This document shows, one piece after another, positions 18,140 to 26,883 of a stretch of DNA of 64,000 bases (within the stretch, counting starts at the first letter, position 1; every line of letters starts with the position of its first letter). Source of the stretch: Bacteroidaceae bacterium (GTDB taxonomy: Bacteria > Bacteroidota > Bacteroidia > Bacteroidales > Barnesiellaceae_A); contig JAFQRE010000022.1 of NCBI GenBank assembly GCA_017410245.1, positions 28,108-92,107 on the forward strand. The letters run 5' to 3'. The translations under genes were made by a program, and so were the position numbers. The notes beneath the pieces were generated by a model. The model did not search any database. It saw only the letters and a program-made list of their open reading frames with translations, and was not told the DNA's origin.

Positions 18140-19255
18140 ATGGCATTACAAGATGTACATATTGTGGCCGATAGTAAGATACCTTTCATGAGAGGGGTCT
18201 TTGAGCCATATGCGCAAGTGAGTTATTATGAGCCTCATGAGATAACTAATGCAGTGGTGCGCGATGCCGATATATTATTGGTGCGCTCGCGCACACGTGT
18301 TGATAAACGCTTGCTCCATGGTTCGCGTTGTAGTTTTGTAGGAACAGCAACTATTGGTTATGATCATATAGATACTCAATATTGTAATGAGAATGGGATA
18401 CGATGGGTCAATGCTCCGGGTTGTAATGCCGGGTCGGTGGCTCAGTATGTACTTGCTTCTATCATACTATGGGCTCGTACCAAAAACCTTAACCTATCCA
18501 ATATGACTATAGGAATTGTAGGTGTGGGTAATGTAGGCTCTATTGTAGAACGCTATTGCCGTTCGTTGGGTATGAGAGTATTGCTTAACGATCCCCCTCG
18601 TGCCCGAGTTGAAGGTCTCGATAAGTTTGTTTCACTCGATACGATAGCTTCACAAGCCGATATTGTGACTTTCCATACTCCATTGACTATGCAGGGTGAG
18701 TTTGCTACCTGCCATTTGGCATCGGCATCGTTCTTAGACTCATTGAAGCGAAGTCCTCTTATTATCAATACTGCTCGTGGTGCTGTGGTTGATAATTATG
18801 CGTTGTTGCGTGCGCTCAATACCGAGAAGGTGGGCGACGCTGTGATGGATTGTTGGGAGGGAGAGCCTCGTTTAAACACTGCCTTGATGTTTGCATCGTT
18901 CATTGCCACACCACACATTGCAGGCTACTCGTCAGATGGCAAGGCCAACGCAACGCGTATGTTGGTAGAGGCGGTAGCTAAAGAGTTGAACGTAACAATC
19001 GATACGTCCGAGTTGGTGCCTCCTTCGCCTCCTGTCAGCACTTTGGCATTGGCGCGCAATAGCGATCCTATAGCCACAGCGGTTTTGTCGAGCTACAATC
19101 CTCTTTTTGAGACTCGCAATCTCAAACGCCAGCCCTACGACTTTGATCGATTGCGCAATTCGTATGGCTTGCGTCGTGAGTTTCATGCCTATACTGTGAC
19201 AGGAGCTAAAGACAACGTTGCTACTGTGCTACGAGAGTTGGGATTTAATTTGTAG
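18140..19255 (+). CDS. pdxB: Erythronate-4-phosphate dehydrogenase
   Basis: Oxidises 4-phosphoerythronate in the DXP-independent pyridoxal 5'-phosphate pathway. The 371 residues are a D-2-hydroxyacid dehydrogenase fold with the NAD motif GVGNVGS near residue 128, catalytic region TARGAVVDN, and TPHIAGYS near residue 255. The N-terminal VADSKIPFMRGVFEP and the C-terminal dimerisation extension separate PdxB from other family members. Confidence 0.93.
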   Translation: MALQDVHIVADSKIPFMRGVFEPYAQVSYYEPHEITNAVVRDADILLVRSRTRVDKRLLHGSRCSFVGTATIGYDHIDTQYCNENGIRWVNAPGCNAGSVAQYVLASIILWARTKNLNLSNMTIGIVGVGNVGSIVERYCRSLGMRVLLNDPPRARVEGLDKFVSLDTIASQADIVTFHTPLTMQGEFATCHLASASFLDSLKRSPLIINTARGAVVDNYALLRALNTEKVGDAVMDCWEGEPRLNTALMFASFIATPHIAGYSSDGKANATRMLVEAVAKELNVTIDTSELVPPSPPVSTLALARNSDPIATAVLSSYNPLFETRNLKRQPYDFDRLRNSYGLRREFHAYTVTGAKDNVATVLRELGFNL

Positions 19256-19292
19256 CCTACTTATTGAGGAGTGTCAGGTCGATAATTTGCCC

Positions 19293-19895
19293 ATGAAACC
19301 GGTTGATGAAATAGCCGATAGCAATATATCTCGCCAGATAGTCCGTGCGGGCGATTTGTTAGTGGCCGAGCCGTTTCTTACCGATGCCTATTTTAGGAGG
19401 GCAATTATATTGCTTATCGATCATAATGAAGCAGAAGGCTCGGTGGGACTGGTATTGAATAAGCAGTCGAGCATACCGCTCAAGCGTGTGTTGCGTAATG
19501 CTACGTGTCCCGAACACATCACGTTGCACTTAGGCGGGCCGGTTGAGAAGGGTCGTTTGTTGTACCTACATACATTGGGCCAACGTATAGCAGGGGCGAT
19601 GGCGTTGGAGAATGGCCTTTATATTGGAGGCCGATTTGAAGATGTGCTGCAATATATCAATAGCGACGAATATGATGAATGCCGTATCAAGTTCTTTGCC
19701 GGGTATTGCGGGTGGACACAAGGCCAACTTTTGGGCGAACTTGCCGAGGAGAGTTGGGCTGTTGCTGCTCTTGACAATGCCTCGATGGTAATGCTGTCGC
19801 ACGATGAGTCTTTGTGGTATGAGGTAGTGGCCTCGTTGGGTACCGAATATCGCAAATGGTACTGTTTTAGAAATAATACATCAACACTCAATTGA
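19293..19895 (+). CDS. YqgE/AlgH family protein (UPF0301)
   Basis: 200 residues from the ATG at 19293 (MKPVDEIADSN). A longer frame overlaps pdxB and is not conserved-looking. Family features: GDLLVAEPFLTDAYFRRAIILL, GLVLNKQS, LGGPVEKGRL and FAGYCGWTQGQL. The family is widespread and its biochemical role is unsettled; AlgH was named from alginate regulation in Pseudomonas. It lies 37 nt after pdxB and is followed by a 50-residue gene. Confidence 0.9.
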   Translation: MKPVDEIADSNISRQIVRAGDLLVAEPFLTDAYFRRAIILLIDHNEAEGSVGLVLNKQSSIPLKRVLRNATCPEHITLHLGGPVEKGRLLYLHTLGQRIAGAMALENGLYIGGRFEDVLQYINSDEYDECRIKFFAGYCGWTQGQLLGELAEESWAVAALDNASMVMLSHDESLWYEVVASLGTEYRKWYCFRNNTSTLN

Positions 19896-19901
19896 AATTG
19901 T

Positions 19902-20054
19902 ATGGCCGATAACTTTTTGGAGAAACAATATGCCGACTATGAGGCTCGCAAAGCGACTCAGGCGCAGGCTCGTCGCAAGGCGTGGCAGAAAAAGATGAAA
20001 GAATATAAGGCCCGTCTTGCTGCCGAGAAGAAGGCCGGTGACTGTGGCGAGTAG
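19902..20054 (+). CDS. 50-residue charged helical protein
   Basis: ATG at 19902 to TAG at 20054, 6 nt after the YqgE stop. The product begins MADNFLEKQYADYEARK and is about half Lys, Arg, Glu and Ala, with a predicted single continuous helix. No membrane segment or cysteine pair except one near the C-terminus. It is likely co-transcribed with the YqgE gene and ends before a strong terminator. Similar tiny basic helical proteins occur next to YqgE in related bacteria as far as I recall; function unknown. Confidence 0.65.
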   Translation: MADNFLEKQYADYEARKATQAQARRKAWQKKMKEYKARLAAEKKAGDCGE

Positions 20055-20104
20055 TATTGCAAAGACTTTATGTTGCAGTAGTTATTGGGGCATTATATAT
20101 AAGT

Positions 20105-20137
20105 AGAGGGCATATCATTTGATATGCCCTCTTGCTT
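20105..20137. terminator. Bidirectional terminator between the 50-aa gene and the M23 peptidase gene
   Basis: AGAGGGCATATC (20105-20116) pairs perfectly with GATATGCCCTCT (20121-20132) over a 4-nt loop, followed by TTGCTTATT. It separates convergent genes. Confidence 0.88.
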
Positions 20138-20154
20138 ATTAATTGTGGTAAGTA

Positions 20155-21105
20155 TTATTTTAACTTCAATACTTGTCCCGGTCGTAGAATGGAGGTCTTG
20201 GAAATACCATTGAGGCGACATATCTTCGATACGGTTGTGCCATTGCGCTGTGCTATACGAGAGAGCGTATCGCCTTTGCGTACACGATAGGTAGCAGCTC
20301 CCGATGCCGAACCGCTTTTTCCGCCATATATGCCATACTTGGTTCCTTCTACGTGAATAGCCGAAGGACCTTTAGAGGCTAATAGCTTGGGACTGAAAAT
20401 CAATTCGTTTTTGCGAATAGTCTTATTGTGGAAGTCGAAAATGGCATTGGGATTGATGTCCATGCCCAAGTAACGAGTCTCGAAGTGGAGGTGCGAACCG
20501 GTGGAACGACCGGTATTTCCTCCCAATGCTATAGGCTCACCGGCCTTTACCTCTTGGTCGGGTTTTACAAGAAACTTTGAAAGGTGACCATAGATGGTCT
20601 CCAAACCATTGTTATGTCGTATGATAACATAATAGCCATATCCACGACGCTCATACTTGGTGAGTCGTATTTTGCCATCGAAGGCGGCACGAATGGTGTC
20701 ACCGGTAATTACTTTCAAGTCGATGCCTCGGTGCATACGACGACGACGCCAACCATAGTTGGACGTGATATAGCCATTGTGAGGAATGCAGTAGTTCGAT
20801 AGGTCGATGTACATCGAGTCGGGCAAGTCCATTTTAGACGCTTCGTATGGATTGACACGATCTTTGCTCCAGTTTTCGCCATAGAGTAGGGCGGCTTCAC
20901 TTATCCAAGGCTCGGTGATAAGCAACTCTTTCATGGCTACAGTATCGAGCAGATTTATCTCCTCATATACCGAGGGTTGTCGTTGTAGAAGTTGCTGATG
21001 GTGCAATGTGTGAGCATCGGCCACATTCTGTGCTTGTGCAAGGTTGGTGCTGCACATTAATGTTACTGATGCGATTGTTATAAAAATATTTTTCAATATG
21101 CTCAT
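20155..21105 (-). CDS. Secreted M23 metallopeptidase with C-terminal LysM
   Basis: 316 residues from the ATG at 21105; an 8-codon upstream extension would use TTG. Signal peptide MSILKNIFITIASVTLMCS... cut near AQA. A peptidase M23 (LytM) domain has metal ligands in HRGIDLK (near 124) and HLHFETR (near 205), and the C-terminal LysM (about 272-316) is YRVRKGDTLSRIAQRNG-like. Predicted to cleave peptidoglycan cross-links in the periplasm, or to act as an amidase activator if inactive. The ligand residues look intact. Monocistronic. Confidence 0.9.
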   Translation of the reverse strand: MSILKNIFITIASVTLMCSTNLAQAQNVADAHTLHHQQLLQRQPSVYEEINLLDTVAMKELLITEPWISEAALLYGENWSKDRVNPYEASKMDLPDSMYIDLSNYCIPHNGYITSNYGWRRRRMHRGIDLKVITGDTIRAAFDGKIRLTKYERRGYGYYVIIRHNNGLETIYGHLSKFLVKPDQEVKAGEPIALGGNTGRSTGSHLHFETRYLGMDINPNAIFDFHNKTIRKNELIFSPKLLASKGPSAIHVEGTKYGIYGGKSGSASGAATYRVRKGDTLSRIAQRNGTTVSKICRLNGISKTSILRPGQVLKLK

Positions 21106-21369
21106 GATGTGCTTTGTATGATTTCTCAAGGCATTAAAAAAAATGACTGCTTAATAACTCTCTAATTGGTGCTTTGCGATAGGCAAAATTTCACCAACTG
21201 CAAAGATATATATTTTCGTGGCAACTAAAATACTGATTAATAATATTTTTGCACACTTGATAAGTGTAAAACTTCATTTTAATAATAATTAACAAGTTGG
21301 CGGCGCTTGGTAGTTTTATTTAGATACAGAATAGAACATGAGTTTTGGCCGATGTGTAGTGTTGGATTG

Positions 21370-23466
21370 TTAGCTGATTTGCCCCCAATTGATTTTTTTT
21401 GCATAGCAACGTTGCAACTCTTTGCGTAAGACGTAGTTGCGAGGTAACTCAAGTAGTGTGTCGTTTTCGAGTATCTCTTGCGCTACATCGCGAGCCAATT
21501 GCAATATCTGTCCGTCTTGGGCCAAATTGGCAATGCGTAGGTCAAAGGCGATGCCACTTTGTTGAGTGCCCTCCATATCGCCGGGGCCACGCAAGCGCAT
21601 ATCGGCCTCGGCAATGACAAATCCATCGTTGGTCTCGGCCATGATTTCAAGGCGTTTGCGAGTGTCTTGTGCCAAGTCGTATCGCGACATGAGTATGCAG
21701 TAGGACTGTTCGCCACCTCGGCCTACACGCCCTCGCAATTGGTGTAGCTGAGCCAATCCAAATCGTTCGGCATTTTCTATTACCATCACAGTGGCATTGG
21801 GTACGTTCACGCCCACCTCTATAACGGTTGTGGCAACCATTATTTGAGCTTCGTTGTGAACAAATCGTTGCATTTGTTCTTCCTTTTCGGCAGGTTTCAT
21901 TTTGCCATGCACCATGCTTACGGTGTATTCGGGGAAAGTCTGCTTGACCGTTTCAAAACCTTCCAGCAGACTCTTCATATCGCTCTTTTCGCTCTCTTCT
22001 ATAAGAGGATATACGATATATACTTGTCGTCCCATTTGTAGCTGTCGGCGTAGCGAGGTATTGAGTTGTGCTCGTTTATTGTCGTATTGCAATAGCGTCT
22101 GTATGGGCTTGCGTCCCGGAGGAAGTTGTTTTATTATCGACACGTCGAGGTCGCCATATACGGTCATGGCCAATGTGCGAGGTATGGGTGTGGCCGTCAT
22201 TACAAGTACGTGTGGAGGAGTGGTGTTTTTGCCCCACAATTTGGCGCGTTGTGCTACTCCGAATCGGTGTTGCTCATCTATTACCACCATGCCTAAGTTG
22301 TTGAATATAACACCCTCCTCGAGTAGTGCATGAGTGCCTATAAGAATGCGCACATCGCCCGAAGCCAAGCCTGCCAAGATGGGCTCTCGTTCGCGCTTGC
22401 GACGTGAGCCGGTAAGTAGTTCTACTCGCAATCCCAGTGGCATGAGCATCGCTGAAATGCTCTCGTAATGTTGTGCTGCCAATATCTCGGTAGGTGCCAT
22501 GATACACGCCTGATAGCCATTGTCGATAGCCATGAGGGCTGTCATGAGTGCGACGATAGTCTTGCCGCTACCTACATCGCCTTGTAGCAGCCGGTTCATT
22601 TGTCGTCCGCTACCCACGTCAGCACGAATGTCGCGAAGGACTTGTTTCTGGTCATCGGTGAGCGAGAAGGGTAATATTTCGTTGTAAAATCGGTTGAAAT
22701 ACTCTCCTATGCGGGCAAACCGAAAGCCTCCTACATTGCGGTTGCGCATGCGTGCATAGCGTAATATGTGTAGTTGCAGATAGAATAACTCTTCAAACTT
22801 GAGTCGCAGTTGAGCCCGGCGCATGTCTTCGACCGTGCGGGGGAAGTGTATGTAGCACAAGGCATCATTGAGGCCTATCAACTTGGCACGCTCTATTATC
22901 TCGGGAGTCAGGGTCTCGGGTAGTGGACCATGTATAGAATTCCACAGCGAGTAAACCATTTTGTGCAACGTCTTTGAATTGACAAAGGCGTTTTTCATCT
23001 TCTCGGTGGTGTTGTAGTATGCCTGCAAACCGATGTTGCGGTCTATGATTTCATCGACAAGATCTATCTCGGGGTGGGCTATATTGTAACGTCCGTTGAA
23101 GAGGGTGGGTTTTCCAAAGAGAGTATATTCTACACCAACCTTGTAGCGTTCGGTTACATATTTTATACCTTTAAACCATACCAAGTCTATCGTGCCACTG
23201 CCGTCGGTAAAGGTGGCAACAAGTCGGCGGCGAGCACCCTCACCATATGTAGAGTAGGAGATAATGTGACCTTTTAATTGAATGTATGGCATGGAGCCGG
23301 TTATCTCGCCTATGCGGTAGGTCTTGCTGCGATCGATATATTTGTATGGAAAGTAGTATAGTAAGTCGCGGTATGAGCGAATGCCCAGTTCGCGAGCCAA
23401 CAATTCGGCTCGCTTTGGCCCTACCCCCGGCAGGTATTTTATGTCAAGGTCGCTCAGTTCGGGCAT
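21370..23466 (-). CDS. recG: ATP-dependent DNA helicase RecG
   Basis: Fork-reversal and branch-migration helicase for recombination and repair. 698 residues with an N-terminal wedge/OB domain, Walker A GDVGSGKT near residue 296, DEQHRFG near 396, the helicase C-terminal domain (MVATTVIEVGVNVPNA) and the RecG-specific QLRGRVGRG. It starts 2 nt after the ispD stop and is translationally coupled with it. Confidence 0.97.
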   Translation of the reverse strand: MPELSDLDIKYLPGVGPKRAELLARELGIRSYRDLLYYFPYKYIDRSKTYRIGEITGSMPYIQLKGHIISYSTYGEGARRRLVATFTDGSGTIDLVWFKGIKYVTERYKVGVEYTLFGKPTLFNGRYNIAHPEIDLVDEIIDRNIGLQAYYNTTEKMKNAFVNSKTLHKMVYSLWNSIHGPLPETLTPEIIERAKLIGLNDALCYIHFPRTVEDMRRAQLRLKFEELFYLQLHILRYARMRNRNVGGFRFARIGEYFNRFYNEILPFSLTDDQKQVLRDIRADVGSGRQMNRLLQGDVGSGKTIVALMTALMAIDNGYQACIMAPTEILAAQHYESISAMLMPLGLRVELLTGSRRKREREPILAGLASGDVRILIGTHALLEEGVIFNNLGMVVIDEQHRFGVAQRAKLWGKNTTPPHVLVMTATPIPRTLAMTVYGDLDVSIIKQLPPGRKPIQTLLQYDNKRAQLNTSLRRQLQMGRQVYIVYPLIEESEKSDMKSLLEGFETVKQTFPEYTVSMVHGKMKPAEKEEQMQRFVHNEAQIMVATTVIEVGVNVPNATVMVIENAERFGLAQLHQLRGRVGRGGEQSYCILMSRYDLAQDTRKRLEIMAETNDGFVIAEADMRLRGPGDMEGTQQSGIAFDLRIANLAQDGQILQLARDVAQEILENDTLLELPRNYVLRKELQRCYAKKINWGQIS

Positions 23467-23468
23467 TA

Positions 23469-24140
23469 CTATTGTTTCAAAAGCATCTCGGCAAGCATTA
23501 TATCTTGCGGTATGGTTATTTTTATATTCTCTCGGTTGCCTTCTATAAGCGTTACTTTGTGGCCTGCATACTCATATACCGATGCATCATCGGTAAATCC
23601 CGATTGATAGGTAGTAGCATAGGCCTCTTTGAGAAGGGTCGATTGAAATACTTGTGGTGTTTGTACGGCTCTATATCTGCTACGGTCTACTGCAGTGGAA
23701 CTATCACCTTCTATACAACGCAGACTCTCTGTTACCGGCATGACAGGAATAGCGGCATTTTCATGTAGGGCTACATCGAAGGCTCGGCGCACAACATCGA
23801 TTGAAACCAACGGGCGCACTCCATCATGAATAGCCACCAAGGCATTTTGTGGTACCAATTGCAAGGCATTGCTCACGGTGTGGAAGCGTGTCTCTCCTCC
23901 ATCTACAATACTATGAGGACGGGTATAATTATATTCTGTGCAGAGGCGTCTCCATTCGCCTTGCTGGTCGTGAGGCAGGGCAAGTATCAGAGTTGCCTGA
24001 GGCTCGGCTGTGGCCACACGCTCCATCGTTTGCATGAGCACAATACTACCGGCAAGGGGAAGGAATTGCTTAGGAATATCCCCTCCCATTCGTGTTCCCT
24101 TGCCTCCGGCAACTATTATGATATATTTTTCGACAGCCAT
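23469..24140 (-). CDS. ispD: 2-C-methyl-D-erythritol 4-phosphate cytidylyltransferase
   Basis: Third step of the MEP isoprenoid pathway (CTP + MEP to CDP-ME). 223 residues from the ATG at 24140 (MAVEKYIIIVAGG). Upstream ATGs exist in frame but lengthen the protein beyond the family norm and overlap a -7-like box at 24163-24170. The nucleotide-binding loop is GGKGTRMGGDIPKQF, followed by AIHDGVRPLV and the TDDASVYE region. First gene of the ispD-recG pair. Confidence 0.94.
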   Translation of the reverse strand: MAVEKYIIIVAGGKGTRMGGDIPKQFLPLAGSIVLMQTMERVATAEPQATLILALPHDQQGEWRRLCTEYNYTRPHSIVDGGETRFHTVSNALQLVPQNALVAIHDGVRPLVSIDVVRRAFDVALHENAAIPVMPVTESLRCIEGDSSTAVDRSRYRAVQTPQVFQSTLLKEAYATTYQSGFTDDASVYEYAGHKVTLIEGNRENIKITIPQDIMLAEMLLKQ

Positions 24141-24235
24141 ATTGATTGTGATATTGGTCATGCAAATATAGTGAAAGGTGAGTGAAGAAAAACCAAGTTT
24201 ACTTGGGAAATTTTCACATCGAGTGCAGTATAGCA

Positions 24236-24278
24236 CAAGAGACTACCCTACAGATAGTGCTATCGTGGTAGTCTCTTG
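24236..24278 (-). terminator. Terminator of the xus-like operon
   Basis: 12-nt perfect arms CAAGAGACTACC (24236-24247) and 24267-24278, with a second small palindrome GATAG/CTATC in the loop. It lies 33 nt past the last gene. Confidence 0.75.
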
Positions 24279-24310
24279 ATAAAATCAAACAACAAGCTGG
24301 GAGTCTTGCA

Positions 24311-25462
24311 TTACTTTCTATTCTTTTTATACAAACGCTTAATCCATAAGTAATAGCCTGTAAGCGGGAGTGTTGCTCCCAATAGTGCTGCCATAAAGGC
24401 AAGTATGCGAGTAACCATTCCGCCCCAGTTGCCTACGTGTACCGAGTATATCCACCCACGCAATTTGCTTCTTTGACTGCTATCGCTGTAGTAGGTGTGT
24501 TGGGTTATGTGGCCGGTTTGGTTGTCAAATTTGTAGTTGTCCGATGCGCGTTGATTGCCAATGCGATTGAATGATACATTGGCCGAGCCATTCGATATGG
24601 TTATTTGCTTGTAATCGGAGTTTTCTTGCGCAACAAACTCATATACATCTTGCCAGTGTAGATAGGGCGACTGAGGCTCTGCTATCTTCCTTACATCGGT
24701 ATGGTTCTTGTTGGCTTTCCCCTCTCGATTGGTCTCTTTTTTACCTTCAGTGTCGGCCTTTTGTACACTCTGTTCTACTCCAAAAAGGCTGTAGAAAGCG
24801 TTGCGATACCAAGGGTATGACCATGTGAGGCCGGTGAGAGCCATTGCCAAGAGGAATACTATTGCATACACACCACCCACTACATGCAGGTCGTACAAGA
24901 AGCGTTTCCAACCCTCGCGCAGATGTATGGTGAAAAGGTTTTTCCACGCCTTTTTAGACTTTGGCCACCATAGTATTACACCGGTTATAAGTATTACGAC
25001 AAATAGCAGGGTGCTGATGCCTACAATTTTCTTTCCCCAGAAAATATCGTTATCGCCATCTTTGCTGTCGAGCAACCAACGATGTAAACGAAACATGGTG
25101 TTGAAGAAGGGCAGTCGGCTACTGCTTCCTTTCACCTCGCCGGTATATTGATCGACATAAATAGCCGTTCTACGGGGTTTTGAAAGGTTTACTTTATAAC
25201 ATCTTTCGGGGTCGGACGAAACAGTTACTCCGGTAATTGACACACCTTCGTTGAGTGTGGGCGTTACCTTGCACATCAACGAGTCGATGGGTAGAGGCGT
25301 GTTTTTAACCTCTTTAACAAAGTATATGTCGTGTTGCACACACTCAGTTATCTCTTTCTCAAAGACGAGCATTGCGCCCGAGAAACAGATGATAGTTATT
25401 ACTATTCCCAATGGGATTGAGAGCCAAAGGTGTAATTGGTGGAATAATTTTTTCATAACCAT
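24311..25462 (-). CDS. xusC: PepSY-domain inner-membrane protein of the xenosiderophore operon (XusC-like)
   Basis: 383 residues of the PiuB/PepSY-associated membrane family. Four transmembrane helices (about 10-35, 140-165, 195-220, 345-370) flank a periplasmic loop with PepSY-type sequence. Heme- or iron-coordinating-type His residues lie in the helices (LHLWLSI, HRWLLD, LHVVGGVY). Members are proposed to reduce or release iron from imported chelates. In Bacteroides thetaiotaomicron the gene order receptor-DUF4374-PepSY is XusABC. The start (MVMKK) overlaps the xusB stop by 1 nt. Confidence 0.82.
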   Translation of the reverse strand: MVMKKLFHQLHLWLSIPLGIVITIICFSGAMLVFEKEITECVQHDIYFVKEVKNTPLPIDSLMCKVTPTLNEGVSITGVTVSSDPERCYKVNLSKPRRTAIYVDQYTGEVKGSSSRLPFFNTMFRLHRWLLDSKDGDNDIFWGKKIVGISTLLFVVILITGVILWWPKSKKAWKNLFTIHLREGWKRFLYDLHVVGGVYAIVFLLAMALTGLTWSYPWYRNAFYSLFGVEQSVQKADTEGKKETNREGKANKNHTDVRKIAEPQSPYLHWQDVYEFVAQENSDYKQITISNGSANVSFNRIGNQRASDNYKFDNQTGHITQHTYYSDSSQRSKLRGWIYSVHVGNWGGMVTRILAFMAALLGATLPLTGYYLWIKRLYKKNRK

Positions 25463-26859
25463 TATTTATCTATAGGTAACAATAAGCCTACGCCATTTAT
25501 TTGTGTAGCTTCTACGGTAATACCTTTTGTGGCAGTTGCTGTAGTGGGGTCTATTACATATATGGCAGGATAGCCATCGGTGGTGGTAACTGTGACGTGT
25601 ACCTTGCCGTTTTCGTTATATACAGCATTGCCAAAACTTGAAATTTTTTCGGCTTCGGGCATACCCTCGACGTAAGTCAATTGGCCTGTCTCTCCTTTGA
25701 ATATAGCCAATTGGTTGGCTGTAAAACCACTCTCGGTCAATGGGCGGTCGTACATCAACATCAAGAAGTTGTCATCGGCAATATGCCAGCAACGTAAGAA
25801 CGATCTGCCACCGGTTTGTGATTCGATGTTATAGTAGTAATTGGGGTCAAACTCTTGTGTGCCGGCTTTGATGCGTACAACCCCGGCATCGAGAGTTGTC
25901 TTTTGACGGGCATCTTTCATAGTCTTGGCGTAGCTGGGCGAGAATACGTAGATGTCGCCATTATCGGCAGCCCAGATTGTTTGGTAATATTGCGACTTAT
26001 GACGTCCGCATGCATAACTTATCTTGTCGGTCTTGATAAGTGTTTTTGAACTTAGTGATTCGTCGTCAAAAATGGCTACCCAGCACTCATCGGGGTATTG
26101 AGTCCATTGCAGTTCGTCTTTTTCATAAGCTCCACTGCCCGAGCCTCCGGCTTCGGTCTTGATAAGGTCGGCATATCCCTCACGTACCCAACGACCATTG
26201 CCATCTTTTACGCCATATTGACTCAAACCCATAGGTACGGCAACGCTCCACAACTTGCCGTTGCTCTCCAACAAGCCTGCCAATGTTACATACTCTCCAT
26301 TGCCAAGGAAATTTTCCGAGTTGTATATCTCTTGTCGTGTATCGTTGGTAGTGTATGTCTCGCCTTCAACATCGAGCCACGATACCAAGAACGATTGAGG
26401 TATATAGCCATTCTCATCGGCATACTCCGATGGACCATCACCTGTCGATGTTGTCATGATATATTTGTCGTATATGCCGTATGTGGTAAAGCGACGTACA
26501 GCATACTCGGCGGCGCGAGCTTCAACACCGTTGTTACCCATAATATATGAGCGGGTTGTGCCGGCATTGCCTTGGTTGTATGTGAGTCCATACAGATATT
26601 TGTTGCGGTAGAAAACCCAATATGTGGCGCCATCATTGACAAGACCGTTGTTTACAGCCGACACCGAGCCTTCATCGAGTTTGTCGGACGTGAGCAATAC
26701 GTACGAGGTATTGCCCGATGCTGTCACCGATGATGCTATTACATACGCACCCTCTGCTGTGTCGGTGGGGGGTGTATTGCTGTTATTATTATCGTCACAA
26801 GCAACAAATGCCATTGCTGATGCTACTAATACTGTGTAGATAAAAATTTTCTTTTTCAT
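25462..26859 (-). CDS. xusB: DUF4374 surface lipoprotein (XusB-like siderophore-binding protein)
   Basis: 465 residues with lipoprotein signal [21 protein letters not shown]. Lipidated Cys is followed by DDNNN, an acidic stretch typical of surface-exported Bacteroidota lipoproteins. The rest matches the DUF4374 beta-propeller-like family ([21 protein letters not shown], then repeated WxxD/DG strands). XusB of B. thetaiotaomicron is a DUF4374 protein that captures ferric enterobactin at the cell surface; the same role is inferred here from family and gene order. Confidence 0.85.
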   Translation of the reverse strand: MKKKIFIYTVLVASAMAFVACDDNNNSNTPPTDTAEGAYVIASSVTASGNTSYVLLTSDKLDEGSVSAVNNGLVNDGATYWVFYRNKYLYGLTYNQGNAGTTRSYIMGNNGVEARAAEYAVRRFTTYGIYDKYIMTTSTGDGPSEYADENGYIPQSFLVSWLDVEGETYTTNDTRQEIYNSENFLGNGEYVTLAGLLESNGKLWSVAVPMGLSQYGVKDGNGRWVREGYADLIKTEAGGSGSGAYEKDELQWTQYPDECWVAIFDDESLSSKTLIKTDKISYACGRHKSQYYQTIWAADNGDIYVFSPSYAKTMKDARQKTTLDAGVVRIKAGTQEFDPNYYYNIESQTGGRSFLRCWHIADDNFLMLMYDRPLTESGFTANQLAIFKGETGQLTYVEGMPEAEKISSFGNAVYNENGKVHVTVTTTDGYPAIYVIDPTTATATKGITVEATQINGVGLLLPIDK

Positions 26860-26883
26860 GTTTATAACGTTTATTTATTGATA